A stretch of DNA of 64,000 nt from Cinchona pubescens (Eukaryota > Streptophyta > Magnoliopsida > Gentianales > Rubiaceae). How positions within the stretch are numbered: position 1 is the stretch's first letter; every line of letters begins with the position of its first letter. Position numbers and translations under genes: made by a program. Positions 11,620-23,783 of this stretch are shown here, piece by piece. The notes under the pieces were generated by a model. The model did no database searches, was not told the DNA's origin, and worked only from the letters and a program-made list of their open reading frames with translations. The stretch lies in contig JANKKI010000275.1 in assembly GCA_025175665.1 (NCBI GenBank), positions 1 through 64,000 of the forward strand, written 5' to 3'.

Positions 11620-13690
11620 AAGCAAATGGAAGCAAAAAAAATTAAAAGAATAGATAAAATAAGGATAGAATGGTCAAAACGCTAAAATGGTATATGAAAA
11701 GAGGTTCAATTCTCAAAAATTAATGTTAGGGACTAAACTATTATTGACTTTAAAAATTAAGGAGGTAAAGTGCAAATAACCCAAGGGTATATTACTCTAT
11801 TTAGTCAATTTTTAACATGCTGTTTGAGTTGATCATTAATCAAGAGACTTTAGTGTTCAAAAGATAATGTTAATAATTAAAGTGATAATAATACTAAACT
11901 TTAAGGGAGTAAAGTATAATTAACTTGATTTCAAATTTGTTTATTTCTATTCTACTTATAAGACTTTGTGTATGCCATTGGTATTTGGCTCAAAGTGATT
12001 GTAAATTTTATGAATTTAAATTTAGCGTCTTTAAATATACTTTACAATCAAAATGAATATTTACGTGGAATCAAGAAACTACGAGAGTTCAGTACATTTG
12101 GATGGAGAGGCAAAGGATACAAAATTGTCATCAATCTTTGTTTTTTTTTTTTTTTGGGGAATTAAACAAATCAATACTGTAAATCTACCACTGGCTATGA
12201 AGGGAAAAAAATTGAGCGTAATTTCATAGATTCTCTACGTTTAATCCAAAACACAGGGTCTATAAGTTGGGCCAAAAACCGGGTCTACCTAACTATATAT
12301 TATGTGAAATTGAAGTAAAAAAAAATCCACTTGCTAAGCATATAAACAATAACGATGTCAACTCTATTTTTAATAGAGTTGACCAAAATAGACAAACAAT
12401 AGACAAATCAAGACTGTGAATCTACCATTTGCTCACTATACAACCAATAAATAATGATGTCAACTCTATTTTTTTGACAAAAATTATGTTTTGACAAATC
12501 AAATAGGTGGTGACATAATTTAGCGCGTCACATATTTGATTGAATTTAACAAAACTCTTTTGATTTGGCCATTTGTCCAGGAAGTGCACTAGTTCTTATT
12601 CCTTGCTGAAATTAAAAGAGTAATCCATTTTTAATTCCAATAGTGGAAAAGTATACTTCTTCCATTATAATTGGATTGAAAGAAGTACAATTCATATGAA
12701 TCATATCCAATCTATTTATTCTATGTATTTTTCTATTGTCAATACATATAATTTGCCATCTAAAATGCATACATTTTGGGTTTATTGTCCTTTCGCACAT
12801 TTAGTTACTTTCCTGATTTAATTTCACTTTTCTGAAAAGATTAACACATGGAACCCAATTAACGAATACCTTAATGACTATCCTGAGGTAGTAGTCATTA
12901 GACGAGCTCTAATTTCAATACTTAAATAGATTTGGAAATTTGAAACTGCATATATATTTAAACTCAACTAAATTAAGAAAAATTATTTACAAAACTATAA
13001 TTCGATACCATTTACTAGAACCAATTCATGTGATAAAATCAACAATCTCTAATTTTAAATATTTAATTGTATTTTGTTCTTTTTTTCGTAAATATACTGA
13101 CATGTCAATAATCTTATTAAATAGTCTTGATTTTGTGGCATGTTCAAGTATAGATGTACTGCTAAATTAATTCATATCAAATGGGTAACGGATTCAAACC
13201 CGGAACATTAACAACCCTACATTTGGGACGTTGAGTACAAAACTCGATTTCAATATTTATTTGTGGTGTTTACCTATTTTCATACAATGTGTGTGTAACT
13301 TAATTATTTGTCAAGCAGGTGATTAGTTCATTTTTCACATGTCCAGATGTTAGCCGAAACCCTGGTTAACCACCATGTTAGCGTAACTGTATGAATCAAG
13401 GTGGTGATTAACACACATGCAATAATATTTTTAGCTGTGGTTCCNATGAAAAATTATTATTTGTTTTCATTCCATGACCTTAAAACTTCAAACATGTAAG
13501 CATTAAAAAGAAAATAAGATAATCATAATTATGTACTTAATAGCACTCAACAGAAGTGCTTTGTGGTCTAATAGTGTTGCATCTCTCTGATATTCAAGGT
13601 GCAAAAGTAAAAAAAAAAATACAAAAATAAAAAAATTAATAAATAGTAATATCCACAGATCCCGGAAGCACCTTTTTAAGCACAAAATTA
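11620..13690. other. AT-rich intergenic DNA, no gene seen
   Basis: I see no gene. Short direct duplications occur near 12345-12480 (GATGTCAACTCTATTTTT twice). One undetermined base (N) is at 13445, so this is draft consensus. Confidence 0.6.
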
Positions 13691-13696
13691 GGAGAT

Positions 13697-13727
13697 TTAT
13701 ACACATCTAGATGTGTATAAGAGACAG
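13697..13727. other. Nextera junction, left end clipped
   Basis: TTATACACATCT followed by the complete AGATGTGTATAAGAGACAG half. Confidence 0.96.
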
Positions 13728-14080
13728 GTGTAAAACTCCAAGTCTTTTCTCTTATTGTACGAGGAGATGTATAAAGTACGTTACGTATACATAAATATTT
13801 CAACATGCTTTAGCAAATTTCACTAAAAAATGACTATCTAGTGACAACAAAAAAAGTATTATAACTTCTGTGTTTAAATATGAATACTTTTTTTATAAGA
13901 GGAGTGTTGCTTCAATCAACCAAAAACGAACAAACAATATGGGCCTGTGAGTAATCACAAGAATCCAAAAACTGCATGCTTGGGCCAACCAGAAAAAGCA
14001 ATATGGCAAGTCTGTTTATGTAGCTTGTTTGGACTAATCTGTGGCACAATCAGTTAAAAATCAATCAGCATCTGCAGTTG

Positions 14081-14118
14081 CTGTCTCTTATACACATCTA
14101 GATGTGTATAAGAGACAG
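14081..14118. other. Complete Nextera mate-pair junction
   Basis: Exact 38-bp palindrome of the Tn5 mosaic end and its reverse complement. Confidence 0.98.
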
Positions 14119-14409
14119 AGTATATAATCATATGTGTCAACTAGGCCTGTCAACTGGGCTTTTGAGCCTGGCATTGACAAGCCCATTTAAAATTTAAATA
14201 TTTAGACCCATCAACCCATTTAAAATTTAAATATTTAACATTGCCTTTATTAGGTTCAAACTCACCTCACTTAATTCAACAGTTTTCGGTCCAGGCCATG
14301 ACTAGTAGTATTTGCTACTAACTTATGACCTGTGTTTTGGATAAAAAGATGACATACGTAAGAATGTAGTTTAAGATGACCACAGTGCTGAAAAAAACCT
14401 AAATATATA

Positions 14410-14440
<31 letters not shown>

Positions 14441-14716
14441 GAACTTGGGCCTCATCATTGAAGGATCGAATATATATATACATTTGAAGTGATTTAAGAA
14501 GATTATCTTAGCCATTCTCATAATAGTCTCAATCCTAATTTTTACAGTGTCGGTTGGACGAACTCAGTAAGACAACCCAATTGTCATCCTAATGGTCTAA
14601 AGGAAGGAATATTTTGTTTGCGTTTATGCAGTTGAAAAAGGGCGGGACATGCTATAAAAGACCATATTCGGATCTACAAAAGACCATCCCTTTTGTCTCT
14701 TATCTACACTCCAATT

Positions 14717-14767
<51 letters not shown>

Positions 14768-15372
14768 TAACATGCCAATTTAATTGCTCATCTTTTAAAA
14801 TCATTGCCAAATGTAGAACTTGTGAGAGAAAATGGGATAAATTAATGGTGGAGACTAATAAAGAAACACAAATGACTAGAGATTAAAAACCTAAAAATGA
14901 TTTTTTAATTTTCATCATTGATAATTTATTTAAGAAGATTAGACAAAATTATTATGGGAGATAAGGAAAAAATTAGAGAAATTGGGGTAATAAAGAATAA
15001 GATTTTTGAATATCAATATATTTATCTTTTAACGGTCACATGATATTTACATGCCTTTCATTAATTGTCAACTTTTTTGTCAAAAGTCATTAGTTAACAT
15101 TTTGAAAGATAAGGAATTAAATTGACATGTTCAGTTACATAAGAGACTAATTTGGAACATTTAAAAAGATAAGTGACTCTTTAGGATTTAGTCTATTTAC
15201 TTTTCCTGTATAATACTAAGGATTAAATATTCATGAAAATCTATGACATCAACAGTAATAGTTAGAAATAATCTGTTTTATGGTAGCATTTGAATAAAGT
15301 TTATTTTTCTTAATAAGGACCATAAGGGTGGTAAACTAACGAGCAAATCACACGTGCTTGGTGAAAGCCCCA
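14119..15372. other. Intergenic DNA with (AT)n tracts
   Basis: No gene seen. (AT)n runs lie at 14415-14440 and 14719-14764. An ORF crossing the second run encodes an Ile-Tyr repeat and is not real. A degraded adapter (TTTGTCTCTTATCTACA) lies near 14693. Confidence 0.65.
14719..14764. repeat. (AT)n microsatellite
   Basis: About 46 bp of alternating T and A. Confidence 0.95.
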
Positions 15373-15653
15373 TTTTAGGATCGAAAGAAATTTCTTGGGT
15401 GAAAGTTTTGAGAAAAATAAGAGATTCTCGAAAGAGAAAGAAAGAGAAAGGATAGAGAAAGAATTTTAGAGAGAAAATGATTAATCTTAATTATGTATAA
15501 ACTTCTTCAACTCATACAATCGCTATTAGTAACTAATGTATCACTGTCTCCATACACATATGTTGATTCTATTATCAACTAACTAACTGACTTACATATT
15601 TATTAAAATTACAACTTAGGCCCAACTTTATTTATTTGCTACAAATCATGACA
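15373..15653 (-). repeat. Gypsy 3' LTR (left copy)
   Basis: Aligns with 23806-24082. On the - strand it begins TGTCATGATTTGT. A degraded adapter at 15544-15561 replaces part of it. The left boundary is estimated from the alignment only. Confidence 0.75.
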
Positions 15654-15769
15654 ACTACTCCCCTAACAACATCCTTGTCTTCAAGGATGAAAAGTACGAA
15701 ATTGTGCTCGAATGAAATCCAAGTCCTCCCAAGTGGATTCTTCTGGATTGAGGTTGCACCATTTGATCA
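15654..15769 (-). pseudogene. Gypsy pol C-terminal fragment plus polypurine tract
   Basis: On the - strand one frame reads WCNLNPEESTWEDLDFIRAQ and on to a stop after FHP, the usual end of gypsy polyproteins. An AGGGGAGTAGT polypurine tract then abuts the LTR. The upstream half of this pol end continues beyond the copia insertion at 20407. Confidence 0.8.
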
Positions 15770-16800
15770 TGTTGGCCCAAAACAACCTAAGAGAGGAAAG
15801 GGTGGATTAGGTTGTATAGAAATTTAAAGTTTGCTCAATGAATATATTAACTATTTGCCACAAGCAAGGAATACGACAGATAAAGATCAAAGCAATAAAT
15901 GTACATGAGTAAATAAATAAAAACTTAGATTAAGATTGAAGAGATCAAACCAATACAAACTCCCAAACTTCATAGACTTGGAGTTTTACACCCCTTGTAG
16001 TGCCTCTTCAAAAATAGGTGAAGAAACACTCCTCCAGAATACACAAGGAAAGATCATTCTTGCTCACACCAAGTCTACTCACTCTAGTTAAGCCAAGAAT
16101 TTTACCCTACAACCTCCCATTGTACAATGAATATCTCACCACCTGTTGCACTTGAATATCACTTGCAATACACAACTTCTACCCACTAATACAACACTAA
16201 TAAGAAGCCAATTCTCTCAAAATATCTTGAGTTAATGTTTGTATGCAATGTAAAAGTCTTGCCTTTTCATTTGGATATACTTAGGCTATTTACAAGTGAA
16301 AAAATTGTTAAAATTTGAGTTCTAACAGTCAAAAAACTAACTGTTAAAAACTAGCCGTTAGACTTTCGAATGGTGCTTTAGACGGCCAATTATGCATTCT
16401 ATAGCTTCTAGAATTTTGCATAGGCTTTCGATGATGCTTCGAACGTCTGATCATGCATCCTAAGCTTCTGGAATTTTGCATCTCTTCCTTTAGGATGGTT
16501 ATCATCGTCCTAAGCATGAAACTAGAAACTTGCATCTCTTTCTTTAGAATAGTCATCATTGTCCGAAATATGAATCCAGAAACTTCTTGGCTACGGTTAG
16601 AGTTCCTTTTTGATGATTCTTAGTATCCGTAGAGTCTTCAGGTTATTTTGTGAGTGATCTTCAGAGTAGCATCGTGTCCGATGGACTCTAACCGGACGAC
16701 ATCAACGTTTGAATGATCATGTTTTCTACACACTTGTTTTCAAACCATTAGTGCGATTTGTTCATCATCAAAACATGATTAACATGATTAGGATTCAACA
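15770..16800 (-). repeat. Copia 3' LTR (left copy)
   Basis: TG...CA-bounded, parallel to 19351-20401 over its whole length. Both copies contain repeated TTCGAATGG-like and TAGCTTCTGGAATTTTGCAT-like modules. Confidence 0.88.
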
Positions 16801-16815
16801 ATCTCTCCTTTTTGG
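16801..16815 (-). promoter_or_regulatory. Copia polypurine tract
   Basis: On the - strand AAAAAGGAGAGAT directly precedes the 3' LTR. This is the expected plus-strand primer site of an LTR retrotransposon. Confidence 0.7.
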
Positions 16816-18210
16816 ATGATGACAAATCAATTGAATATTTCTAAAAACAACAATAAAATACGAAATACAAGATAAGAAGTGTTGTCCATTATATCTCCCC
16901 CTTTTAGCATCATCAAAAAATAAGTAGTATAAACCAATTAAGCTTCCCCTGAATTTAAGCAGCCAATTAACAACACAACTATTTTAGGCAGAAGTATTAT
17001 TCAAAACCATATCTGTGAAATAAGGAGCTGTCTCTTAGACACATCAAGTGTGCAAGTAATTCAAGTAGTATAGGGGATAAGCCAAGTTCATTACTTTCCT
17101 TCAAAAACATATATACAAGTAGATATGAGAGAATTCATATAAAGGATTAAAGCATATTTCACTCATTCCTTCCACAGTTCCTCTAATTTCAAGATTTGTA
17201 TGAAAAAGCATCAGGTTACTTTAAAACAAGAGTTGGTCAATAATAAAACATATGTGATGCAATTTCTTGTGAGATAAATTAATTTCTAACATATAAGCAA
17301 TTTGAAAAATGAATGCTCTTTTTTTCTTTTACACGTAGTGACTTAATTTAGAAAAATTGGAGGCAATCATAACCAAACATTTTAATGTCTACAAAGATCA
17401 ATAAAAGACAAGTTTTCACACATAGAATATGTTTGAATTAGAATTAGAGGAATGCAAACTCGATTTACTAGCATTTTGAAGATGATCAACAAGTTTACAT
17501 TCATGAGCTTCACACATAATGAATTTTTTATCAAGAATCAAGCATTTAAAAGTTTAAGAAGAAAAACAAATTCAATCACATAGTTGATTAACACTCAACA
17601 GTTGCTAGTTCTCATTATCAAATGAAAGCACATTCTTGACAAAAATTTTAATTGTTACCCATTTCAATCAATTTTGTTTTCATGTCATCTTTACTCATAT
17701 GTTTTGAACACCCTCTATTAATGATCTATCTTCAATCCCTTGGGGTTCTCCAAGCATACCTACACATAAAGTTAGGTAATAATTTTTGGTACTCAAACTT
17801 TTTTAGGTCTAATTGAGTTAGTGAATTGAGTTAATATCCACATAGATTTCATTCCCAATTTTTTGTTCCTTTTCTTATAACAATCTTTCTTGATATGTCC
17901 ATATTGATAATAATAATTGCACATAATATTTTATTTTCATATAAAGAAGATTTAGATTTTACAAAGTATAAACCATCATTTCTAAAGGTGATAAAATTTT
18001 TGTTGATAAGCATATTTCTAGTCCTTTTCTTTTCAACAACATTTTATTTTTCTTTTTGCAACAAAGAACTAAGATCATCTACTCTTTTCTTTAACAAGAC
18101 TTGTTTTTCCTTGTTCTGTCTTAACATCCAATCTTCTTTTTAATGCAAATCCACTTTTCTTCAAGGCATCATTTTTTTTTGCCTACTTATTATTTTTATG
18201 CACAAGTTTT
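16816..18210 (-). other. Copia internal non-coding remainder
   Basis: Joins the end of gag to the polypurine tract. No pol motif can be read on either strand. The TCTCCCCCTTTTAGCATCATC block is typical of sequence close to the 3' end of such elements. A degraded adapter with TCTTAGACACATC is at about 17028-17050. Confidence 0.6.
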
Positions 18211-18213
18211 GAG

Positions 18214-19195
18214 TTAGCACTTAATAGAAGTATTAACTTTAAATTTTAACTCTTTGTTCCTAACATATGATTCTTTCAAGTTTTCATGCATTTTCATGAT
18301 GAAAGCTTCAAAATCATCATCATCAAGAACATCGCAAATATTATCAAAAGAATCATAACTAGAGGATACCTCATTATTTCCAAGAGCCATAAAGGCAATT
18401 TGAGCCTCATCATGCTCTTCTTCAACTTCTCCATCTTGCCATGTTATATAGAAGTTGTTGAAGTGAGACTTCCTTGAATCTTTTCTCCTTTTGATGGACA
18501 CTCATGTGCAAAGTATCCCAATTGGCCATATTCATAGTCTTTTCACTTTGCTTCTTACTTGTATCTTTTCGAAGAATTCAATGCTATGTCTCTTATACAC
18601 ATTAGATCCTCATCATCTTGTACCTTATATTTTTGCTTCAATTCATAGGAGGTTATTGATGTGATCAGAGATTCAATAGATAAAGAATTTATCTTTTTAG
18701 ACTCTTCTATGGCAATAGATTTATTTTTAACCATTCCTTAGGTAAATCATTCAAAAACTTTCTATTTTTCTTACCTAAAGAATATTCTTTGCCTAAGATT
18801 TCTAAATCCTTAATTATATCATTGAACCTGCAATATATTTGATCTATATTCTCATGAGGTTCCATTTTGAAGAATTCATATTTCTCCCCAAGCAAAGACT
18901 TCTTTTGTTCTCTAACATCATTACTACCTTCATGGATTTCCTTCAATTTATCCCAAATTTCTTTAGCATATTGACAACCCTTTACTCTTGTAAATTCGTT
19001 TACATCTAAGGTATTATACAATATGTTCATAGCTTTAGCAGTCAAAGTTAAATTTACTCTATTGTGTGCATTTAACTTATATCTGTTCTTATGCCTTAAC
19101 CTATGTGTATGTTCATCAAGAATATTAATATCAAAAGGACCTTCATCTACAATGTACCACAAATCAATATCAATAGATTGTATAAATATTTTCAT
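18214..19195 (-). pseudogene. Copia gag (UBN2-type), frameshifted
   Basis: The - strand ORF 19195-18707 begins MKIFIQSIDIDLWYIV and contains a region (CQYAKEIWDKLKEIHEG, then SLLGEKYEFFKMEPHE) typical of the UBN2/gag domain of copia elements. The nucleocapsid part continues in another frame (18501-18214, acidic DDDDFEAFIMKMHENLKE). Between them, near 18495-18535, lies a degenerate CCHC zinc knuckle (EYGQLGYFAHEC) in which the His and last Cys survive and the first Cys codons are lost. An adapter fragment at 18586-18606 lies in the break, so part of the damage may be artificial. Gag would form the virus-like particle. The usual protein continues into protease and pol, which are missing here. 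Confidence 0.85.
18586..18606. other. Adapter fragment inside copia gag
   Basis: TGTCTCTTATACACATTAGAT, a mosaic end with one base lost, lying in the frame break between the two gag segments. Confidence 0.9.
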
Positions 19196-19331
19196 TCTTT
19201 CCTTTCAACTAATAAAATTGATACTATTAAACCATAGGAGGTCTAATAATAGATTGCCCATCTAGAAACAAAGCATTGTTAGTTGCCATAATGATGTTTA
19301 CTCTTAAGCTAGTTAAGCTAAATATTAGAGA

Positions 19332-19350
19332 CCAACGCTCTAATACCAAT
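19332..19350 (-). promoter_or_regulatory. Copia primer-binding site (tRNA-iMet type)
   Basis: On the - strand, ATTGGTATTAGAGCGTTGGT starts right after the LTR. It matches the initiator-Met tRNA 3'-end complement (TGGTATCAGAGC...) with few differences. It fixes the element's orientation. Confidence 0.88.
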
Positions 19351-20401
19351 TGTTGGCCCAAAGCAATCTAAGATGGTGAATTAGGTTGTATAGAATTTAA
19401 ACCTTGTTCAAAGAATATGTCAACTATTTGCCACAAGCATGAAATAAAGATAGATAAAGATCAAAGCAATAATGCACACAAGTAAATGAATAAAAACTTA
19501 GATTAAGATTGAATAGATTAAACCAATACAAACTCCCAAGGTTCATAGATTTGAAGTTTTATACCACTTGTAGTGCCTCTTCAAAGATAGGTGAGGCAAT
19601 ACTCCTCCAAGTACACAAGAAATGTCTCTCATCTAACACCAAATCTACTCACTTTAGTTGAGCCAAGATTTCACCCTACAACCTCTTTTTTTACAATGAA
19701 TATCCCACCACCTATTGTACTTGAAGATCACTCACTGAGATAGGCTTCTCAATAGTATTAAAATACACAACTTCCACCCACTAATACAATACTATTAAGA
19801 AGCCTATTCTCTCAAAATATTTTGAGTAAATGCTTGTATTCAATGTAGAAGTCTTGCCTTTTCATTTGAATGTCCTTGGGCTATTTATAAGTGAAAAATG
19901 TGCTGAAATTTGAGGTCCAACAGTCAAAAGACTAGTTGTTAAAAACTAGCAATTAGACTTTCGAATGGTGTTTCAGATGACCGATCATGCCTCCGATAGC
20001 TTCTGAAATTTCGCATAGGCTTTCGGACGGTACTTCAAATGTCCGATCATGCATCCTACAGCTTCTGGAATTTTGTATCTCTTCCTTTAGGATGGTCATC
20101 ATCGTTTTAAGCTTGAAACCAGAAACTTGCATCTCTTCTTTTCGGACAATCATCATTGTTCGAAGCATGAATCCAAAAACTTCTTGGCTACGGTTAGAGT
20201 TCATTTATGATGATCATCAATGTTCATAGAGTCTTCTAGTTGTTTTCTAGATTGTGTTTGAACGAGCATTAGCATCCAAATGAATTGTATTTGGACAAGC
20301 ATCCACATCCAAATGATCTTGTTTTTCTACACACTTATTTTCAAACCGTTAGTATGATTTGCTTATCATGAAAACATGAATAACATGATTAGGGTTCAAC
20401 A
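19351..20401 (-). repeat. Copia 5' LTR (right copy)
   Basis: Direct partner of 15770-16800 with substitutions and short indels. It would carry the element's promoter on the - strand. I see no unambiguous TATA box. Confidence 0.88.
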
Positions 20402-20406
20402 AATCA

Positions 20407-20770
20407 ATATCTAGATAATTGGGCTACCATTTCTCATAACCACATTCCTCTTCAAAACACGTTCAGGTGTTACCAACATGATCATCCTCCTCCGAGTAGG
20501 TAATTTTGGCAAGATATTTAGTTAGACTCAATCCTCTCCTTTAGTTGAGAAACATGGAACACGGATGCAATTGGAGGAAGCAAGTAGGCAATTAAGAAAG
20601 AACCATAACACTTGAAACATAGCTTGAGCTTGCTTCTCGAGCTCAATAGTTTGCTAACCGCTGTAAGCCTACAGCTTGCACATCTATACCTAATCTCCCA
20701 CAACCAATTGTCTCTCAAAATGTAGTAATTAGCTCTAATTAGCACAAAACTTTGAGCTCTTATACACATC
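20407..20770 (-). pseudogene. Gypsy integrase C-terminal region
   Basis: The - strand frame contains LPPIASVFHVSQLKERIESN, the conserved stretch after the integrase core of plant gypsy elements. Further on, LVTPERVLKRNVVMRNGSP runs toward the copia insertion. An adapter junction (20757-20781) cuts its upstream side. Confidence 0.85.
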
Positions 20771-20781
20771 TAGATGTGTAT
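20757..20781. other. Nextera junction fragment
   Basis: CTCTTATACACATCT then AGATGTGTAT, inside gypsy integrase. Confidence 0.95.
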
Positions 20782-21700
20782 CGAGCTTGCAAAAGCTTCT
20801 AGACAATGGTTTAACCTCTCATTTTGGATAATCAATCTATGGATGGTAGGAGATGCTAAGATTCATCTGAGTACCAAGCAATCTAAACAATTCTTGCTAG
20901 AATGCACTTGGAAATAGTTTGTCTCTATCAGATATTAAGGAATCTGGAAGTCCATAGGGTTTTAACACATTGTCCAAGAACAATTTAGTTACTTTAAGAG
21001 CGAGTAAATGGGTGAGCCAAAGGCAAGAAATGGGCAAACTTTGTCGAATGACCAATGTGATGTATCCTACTCTTGAAATAAGGTCCTTTTGATATTAATA
21101 TTCTTGATGAACATACACATAGGTCTGTCTCTTAGGGAGGATTGCAAAAACCACTGTATTGCACATTCTCATGCTTATTTCTTTGGCACACATGATAATT
21201 TTTTACAAATGAAATCACATCAACCTTCAACTTAGGCTAGTGAAATATGGCTTTAACTCTATGTGAACTACTATTCAGAGAAGAAATAGCCTCCTAGGAA
21301 GTTGTAGGATGTATGGTTTCCAAGATTTTTCCTTCAATCCGTTTCCACTACTAATACAAATCTTTCCTTTATACTTCAAAATTCCCTTCAAACTTGTAAT
21401 CCATTATTAGGATTGATCAAAATTTTAGCAATTATTTCTTGGTTCTCTTTATCATCAGAGTAGCTCAAAGTGACCACCTGCAGCCACTGAGGTTGTACCA
21501 CAAATATAATATTTATGCTACTCCCTTTTTCTTCTGGTCCTTGTCTCATGCTAAGAGCATTAGCAGCCCCATTTTCACTCCTTTTTTTATATTGAATTTC
21601 ATAATCAAAGCCTAGAAGTTTGATGAGCTATTTTTACTGCAGAAAGGTAGTAATTTTTTGCTCTAAAAGGTACTTTAAATTATGATCATCTGTTCTAATA
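20782..21700 (-). pseudogene. Gypsy integrase core and linker remnants
   Basis: The - strand holds degenerate integrase sequence, including a segment near 20865-20905 read as ELFRLLGTQ in its inverted duplicate at 23356. It also has linker sequence after RNase H. Stops occur in all frames. An adapter remnant (CTGTCTCTTAGGG) is at 21124-21136. I place the catalytic core only approximately. Confidence 0.65.
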
Positions 21701-22870
21701 ATGAAATTGTAACCAATAAGAAAGTGCTTCTATTTTCCCATAGCCATCACTACTGTCATCAATTCTTTTTCATACATAGATAGGCCCTAGTTTAATAGAT
21801 TGAAAGATTTGCTAAGGAATGCAATGGGAATGCCTTCCTACGTGAGGCCAATACCCATCCCTATTTCACATGCATCAGTCTCAATAACAAAGGTTTAGCA
21901 AAATCTGTAATTGTAAAACAAAAACACTGTTCATAGCCACTTTCAATTGTTGAAATGCTTTATCGTATTCTCATTGCAGCTTAAACCTTTTTCTTTAGTA
22001 AATCTGTCAAAGGTCCAGTTGTTAATCCATACCGCTGAATAAACCTTCTATAATAACCAATGACCCCAAGAACCCCCTCAATGCTTTGATATCCTCAGAG
22101 GTTGGCAAGACAACATGCACTCAACCTTTCCTTTATCCAATTCTACCCCAAATGCAGAAACAATATAGATGACCATGATACTCTACTTTGGATTGAGCAA
22201 ACGAACATTTGGACTTCTTGGCATACAATTATTGAGTTCTGAGTACCATGAGTACTATTTTCAAATTGTCAAGGTGGATTTTTAGGTTAAAATTATAAGT
22301 CAAGGTATTATAAAAAAAATACTAGGACAAATTTTCTGAGGAATGGTTGAAATTTCTGGTTCATAATGATTGGAAGGTGGCTAGGCCATTAGTAAACCCA
22401 AAGGGTATGACTAAATTTCAAAATGTCCCTAATGGGTTAAAAATCTATTTTATGGATGTTAGTGGTTTTAACTTTGATATGGTGATAATTAGATCTGAGG
22501 TCTAGCTTGAATACACTTTAGAGCCATAGATTATAACACATTAAACAATTCATCAATATTAGGGATGGGGTATCTATCCTTAACTATGATGTTATTCAAC
22601 CTCCTATAATCTATACAAAACCTCCATGTGTTGTCTTTTTTATTGACTAAAAGAATAGGTCAAGTAAAGGGATTGGTGCTGGATTGGATAATGTCATTTT
22701 TAAGCATTTTAGTAATTTGGTTCTCAATCTCTATTTTTTTGGGAATGGGGATATCTGTAGGGTTTAAGTTTAAAATGTTGAGCTCCACTAAGAAGGGGAA
22801 TACAATAATCTTGATCTCAAGGAGATGGAAGGGAAGTTGGAGTGGCAAACACATATGAAAGCTTCTCAAG
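21700..22870 (-). pseudogene. Gypsy reverse transcriptase and RNase H remnants
   Basis: On the - strand, KIEIENQITKMLKNDIIQSS leads into NTWRFCIDYRRLNNIIVKD and YPIPNIDEL, the palm entry of gypsy reverse transcriptase (about 22800-22550). Downstream ETDACEIGMGIGL (about 21880-21840) is the start of RNase H, followed by YEKELMTVVMAMGK. Stops and frameshifts are frequent, and no intact YxDD box could be read. Confidence 0.85.
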
Positions 22871-22899
22871 TAAATCAGAAACTTGCTTATGATATGAGA

Positions 22900-23260
22900 T
22901 TACCTGATTGCTGTAGACACTAACAATGGTTCCTTCCTGTTGCTTGAGTTGCTGCACTTTCCTGATAGCTTTTCCTCTAATCAGTTTTTTGATTTGCAAC
23001 TATTTGAAATCAAAAGTAATAGGGCTGAATCTACAACATCCAATCAACCCCCAAGATGATGTCCCACCTTCCTAATTCCATTACCCTAAGGATAATTGAA
23101 TTCATAATCTTGAACTTGCTATTGAACTGGTTTGTAGATGCCAACACTAGTCAATATACTACCATAGCAATGGCGCATAGATGTGGTTGAATACGAGTTA
23201 TCCTTAGGGTAATGGAATTAGGAAGGTGGGACATCATCTTGGGGGTTGATTGGATGTGTA
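22900..23260 (-). pseudogene. Gypsy protease-RT linker with 59-bp inverted repeat
   Basis: On the - strand VMELGRWDIILGVDWM (protease end) leads into linker sequence that runs on to the reverse transcriptase. 23037-23095 is repeated as its exact reverse complement at 23200-23258, which puts the protease end on both strands. The + copy is likely a strand-flip artefact. Confidence 0.8.
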
Positions 23261-23780
23261 GATTCTAGTCTGTGTATAGATTACAGGCTACTAGCACTAT
23301 CAGCTCACAGTGGATACTCACAGTTGGGTCTTATACACAGCCTAGATGTGCTTAAACTAATGCCTTCTAGCAAGAGTTGTTTAGATTGCTTGGTACTCAG
23401 ATGAGGTATGGGGACATGTTCCTTCTTAGTTTGAATCCTTGACGCCAGACATCTATTTTTTCTTCTAGGTACATGTCTATCCTCAGTTAGGTAATAAATC
23501 TACTCCTACCCTGTCTCTTATACACATCTAGATGTGTATAAGAGACAGATTTAGGCTTTGTATGAAAAAGAATTGATGACAGTAGTGATGGCTGTGGGAA
23601 AAGTCTCTAGATGCTGTCCTCCATATAGACCTCTAATTGTATTCAAGGCAGATTGTACCAAGTAGCAATACAAGTTCCTAATTACCCCCATGGCCTTATT
23701 GAATCTTGAGTGTATTGCTTCTTGAATTGCTCTTCTACAGTTTTCTGTCAATTGGAATTAGACATTTTTTTTTTGTCTAG
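23261..23780. other. Scrambled gypsy segment around adapters
   Basis: Fragments of integrase (about 23356-23405, + strand ELFRLLGTQMR) and RNase H (about 23560-23590, + strand, YEKELMTVVMAVGK with its start frameshifted) lie in the orientation opposite to the element. They are separated by adapter pieces at 23329-23352 and 23511-23548. From 23600 the - strand seems to be the gag start near the primer-binding site. This order cannot be a functional element. Confidence 0.7.
23511..23548. other. Complete Nextera mate-pair junction
   Basis: Exact 38-bp palindrome inside the gypsy element, separating pieces in opposite orientation. Confidence 0.98.
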
Positions 23781-23783
23781 AAA

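Larger units (their letters stand above)
15770..20401 (-). mobile_element. Copia-type LTR element, pol-less deletion derivative
   Basis: Two ~1.03-1.05-kb LTRs in direct orientation (15770-16800, 19351-20401) start TGTTGGCCC and end TTCAACA. The flanking pentanucleotides are GATCA (15765-15769) and AATCA (20402-20406), a 5-bp target duplication with one mismatch. Orientation is -: the initiator-Met primer-binding site lies at 19332-19350 and a purine tract at 16801-16815. The 2.55-kb interior holds only gag. Protease, integrase, reverse transcriptase and RNase H are absent, so it could only have moved with help from another copy. It sits inside the gypsy pol and is therefore younger. The LTRs differ at many positions, so it is not recent. 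Confidence 0.9.

Noticed and set aside
14614..14886. ORF with an Ile-Tyr repeat
   Set aside because: It is a translated (AT)n microsatellite.
17895..18143. Membrane protein ORF on the + strand
   Set aside because: It is an antisense shadow of AT-rich copia internal sequence, with hydrophobicity coming from T-rich codons.
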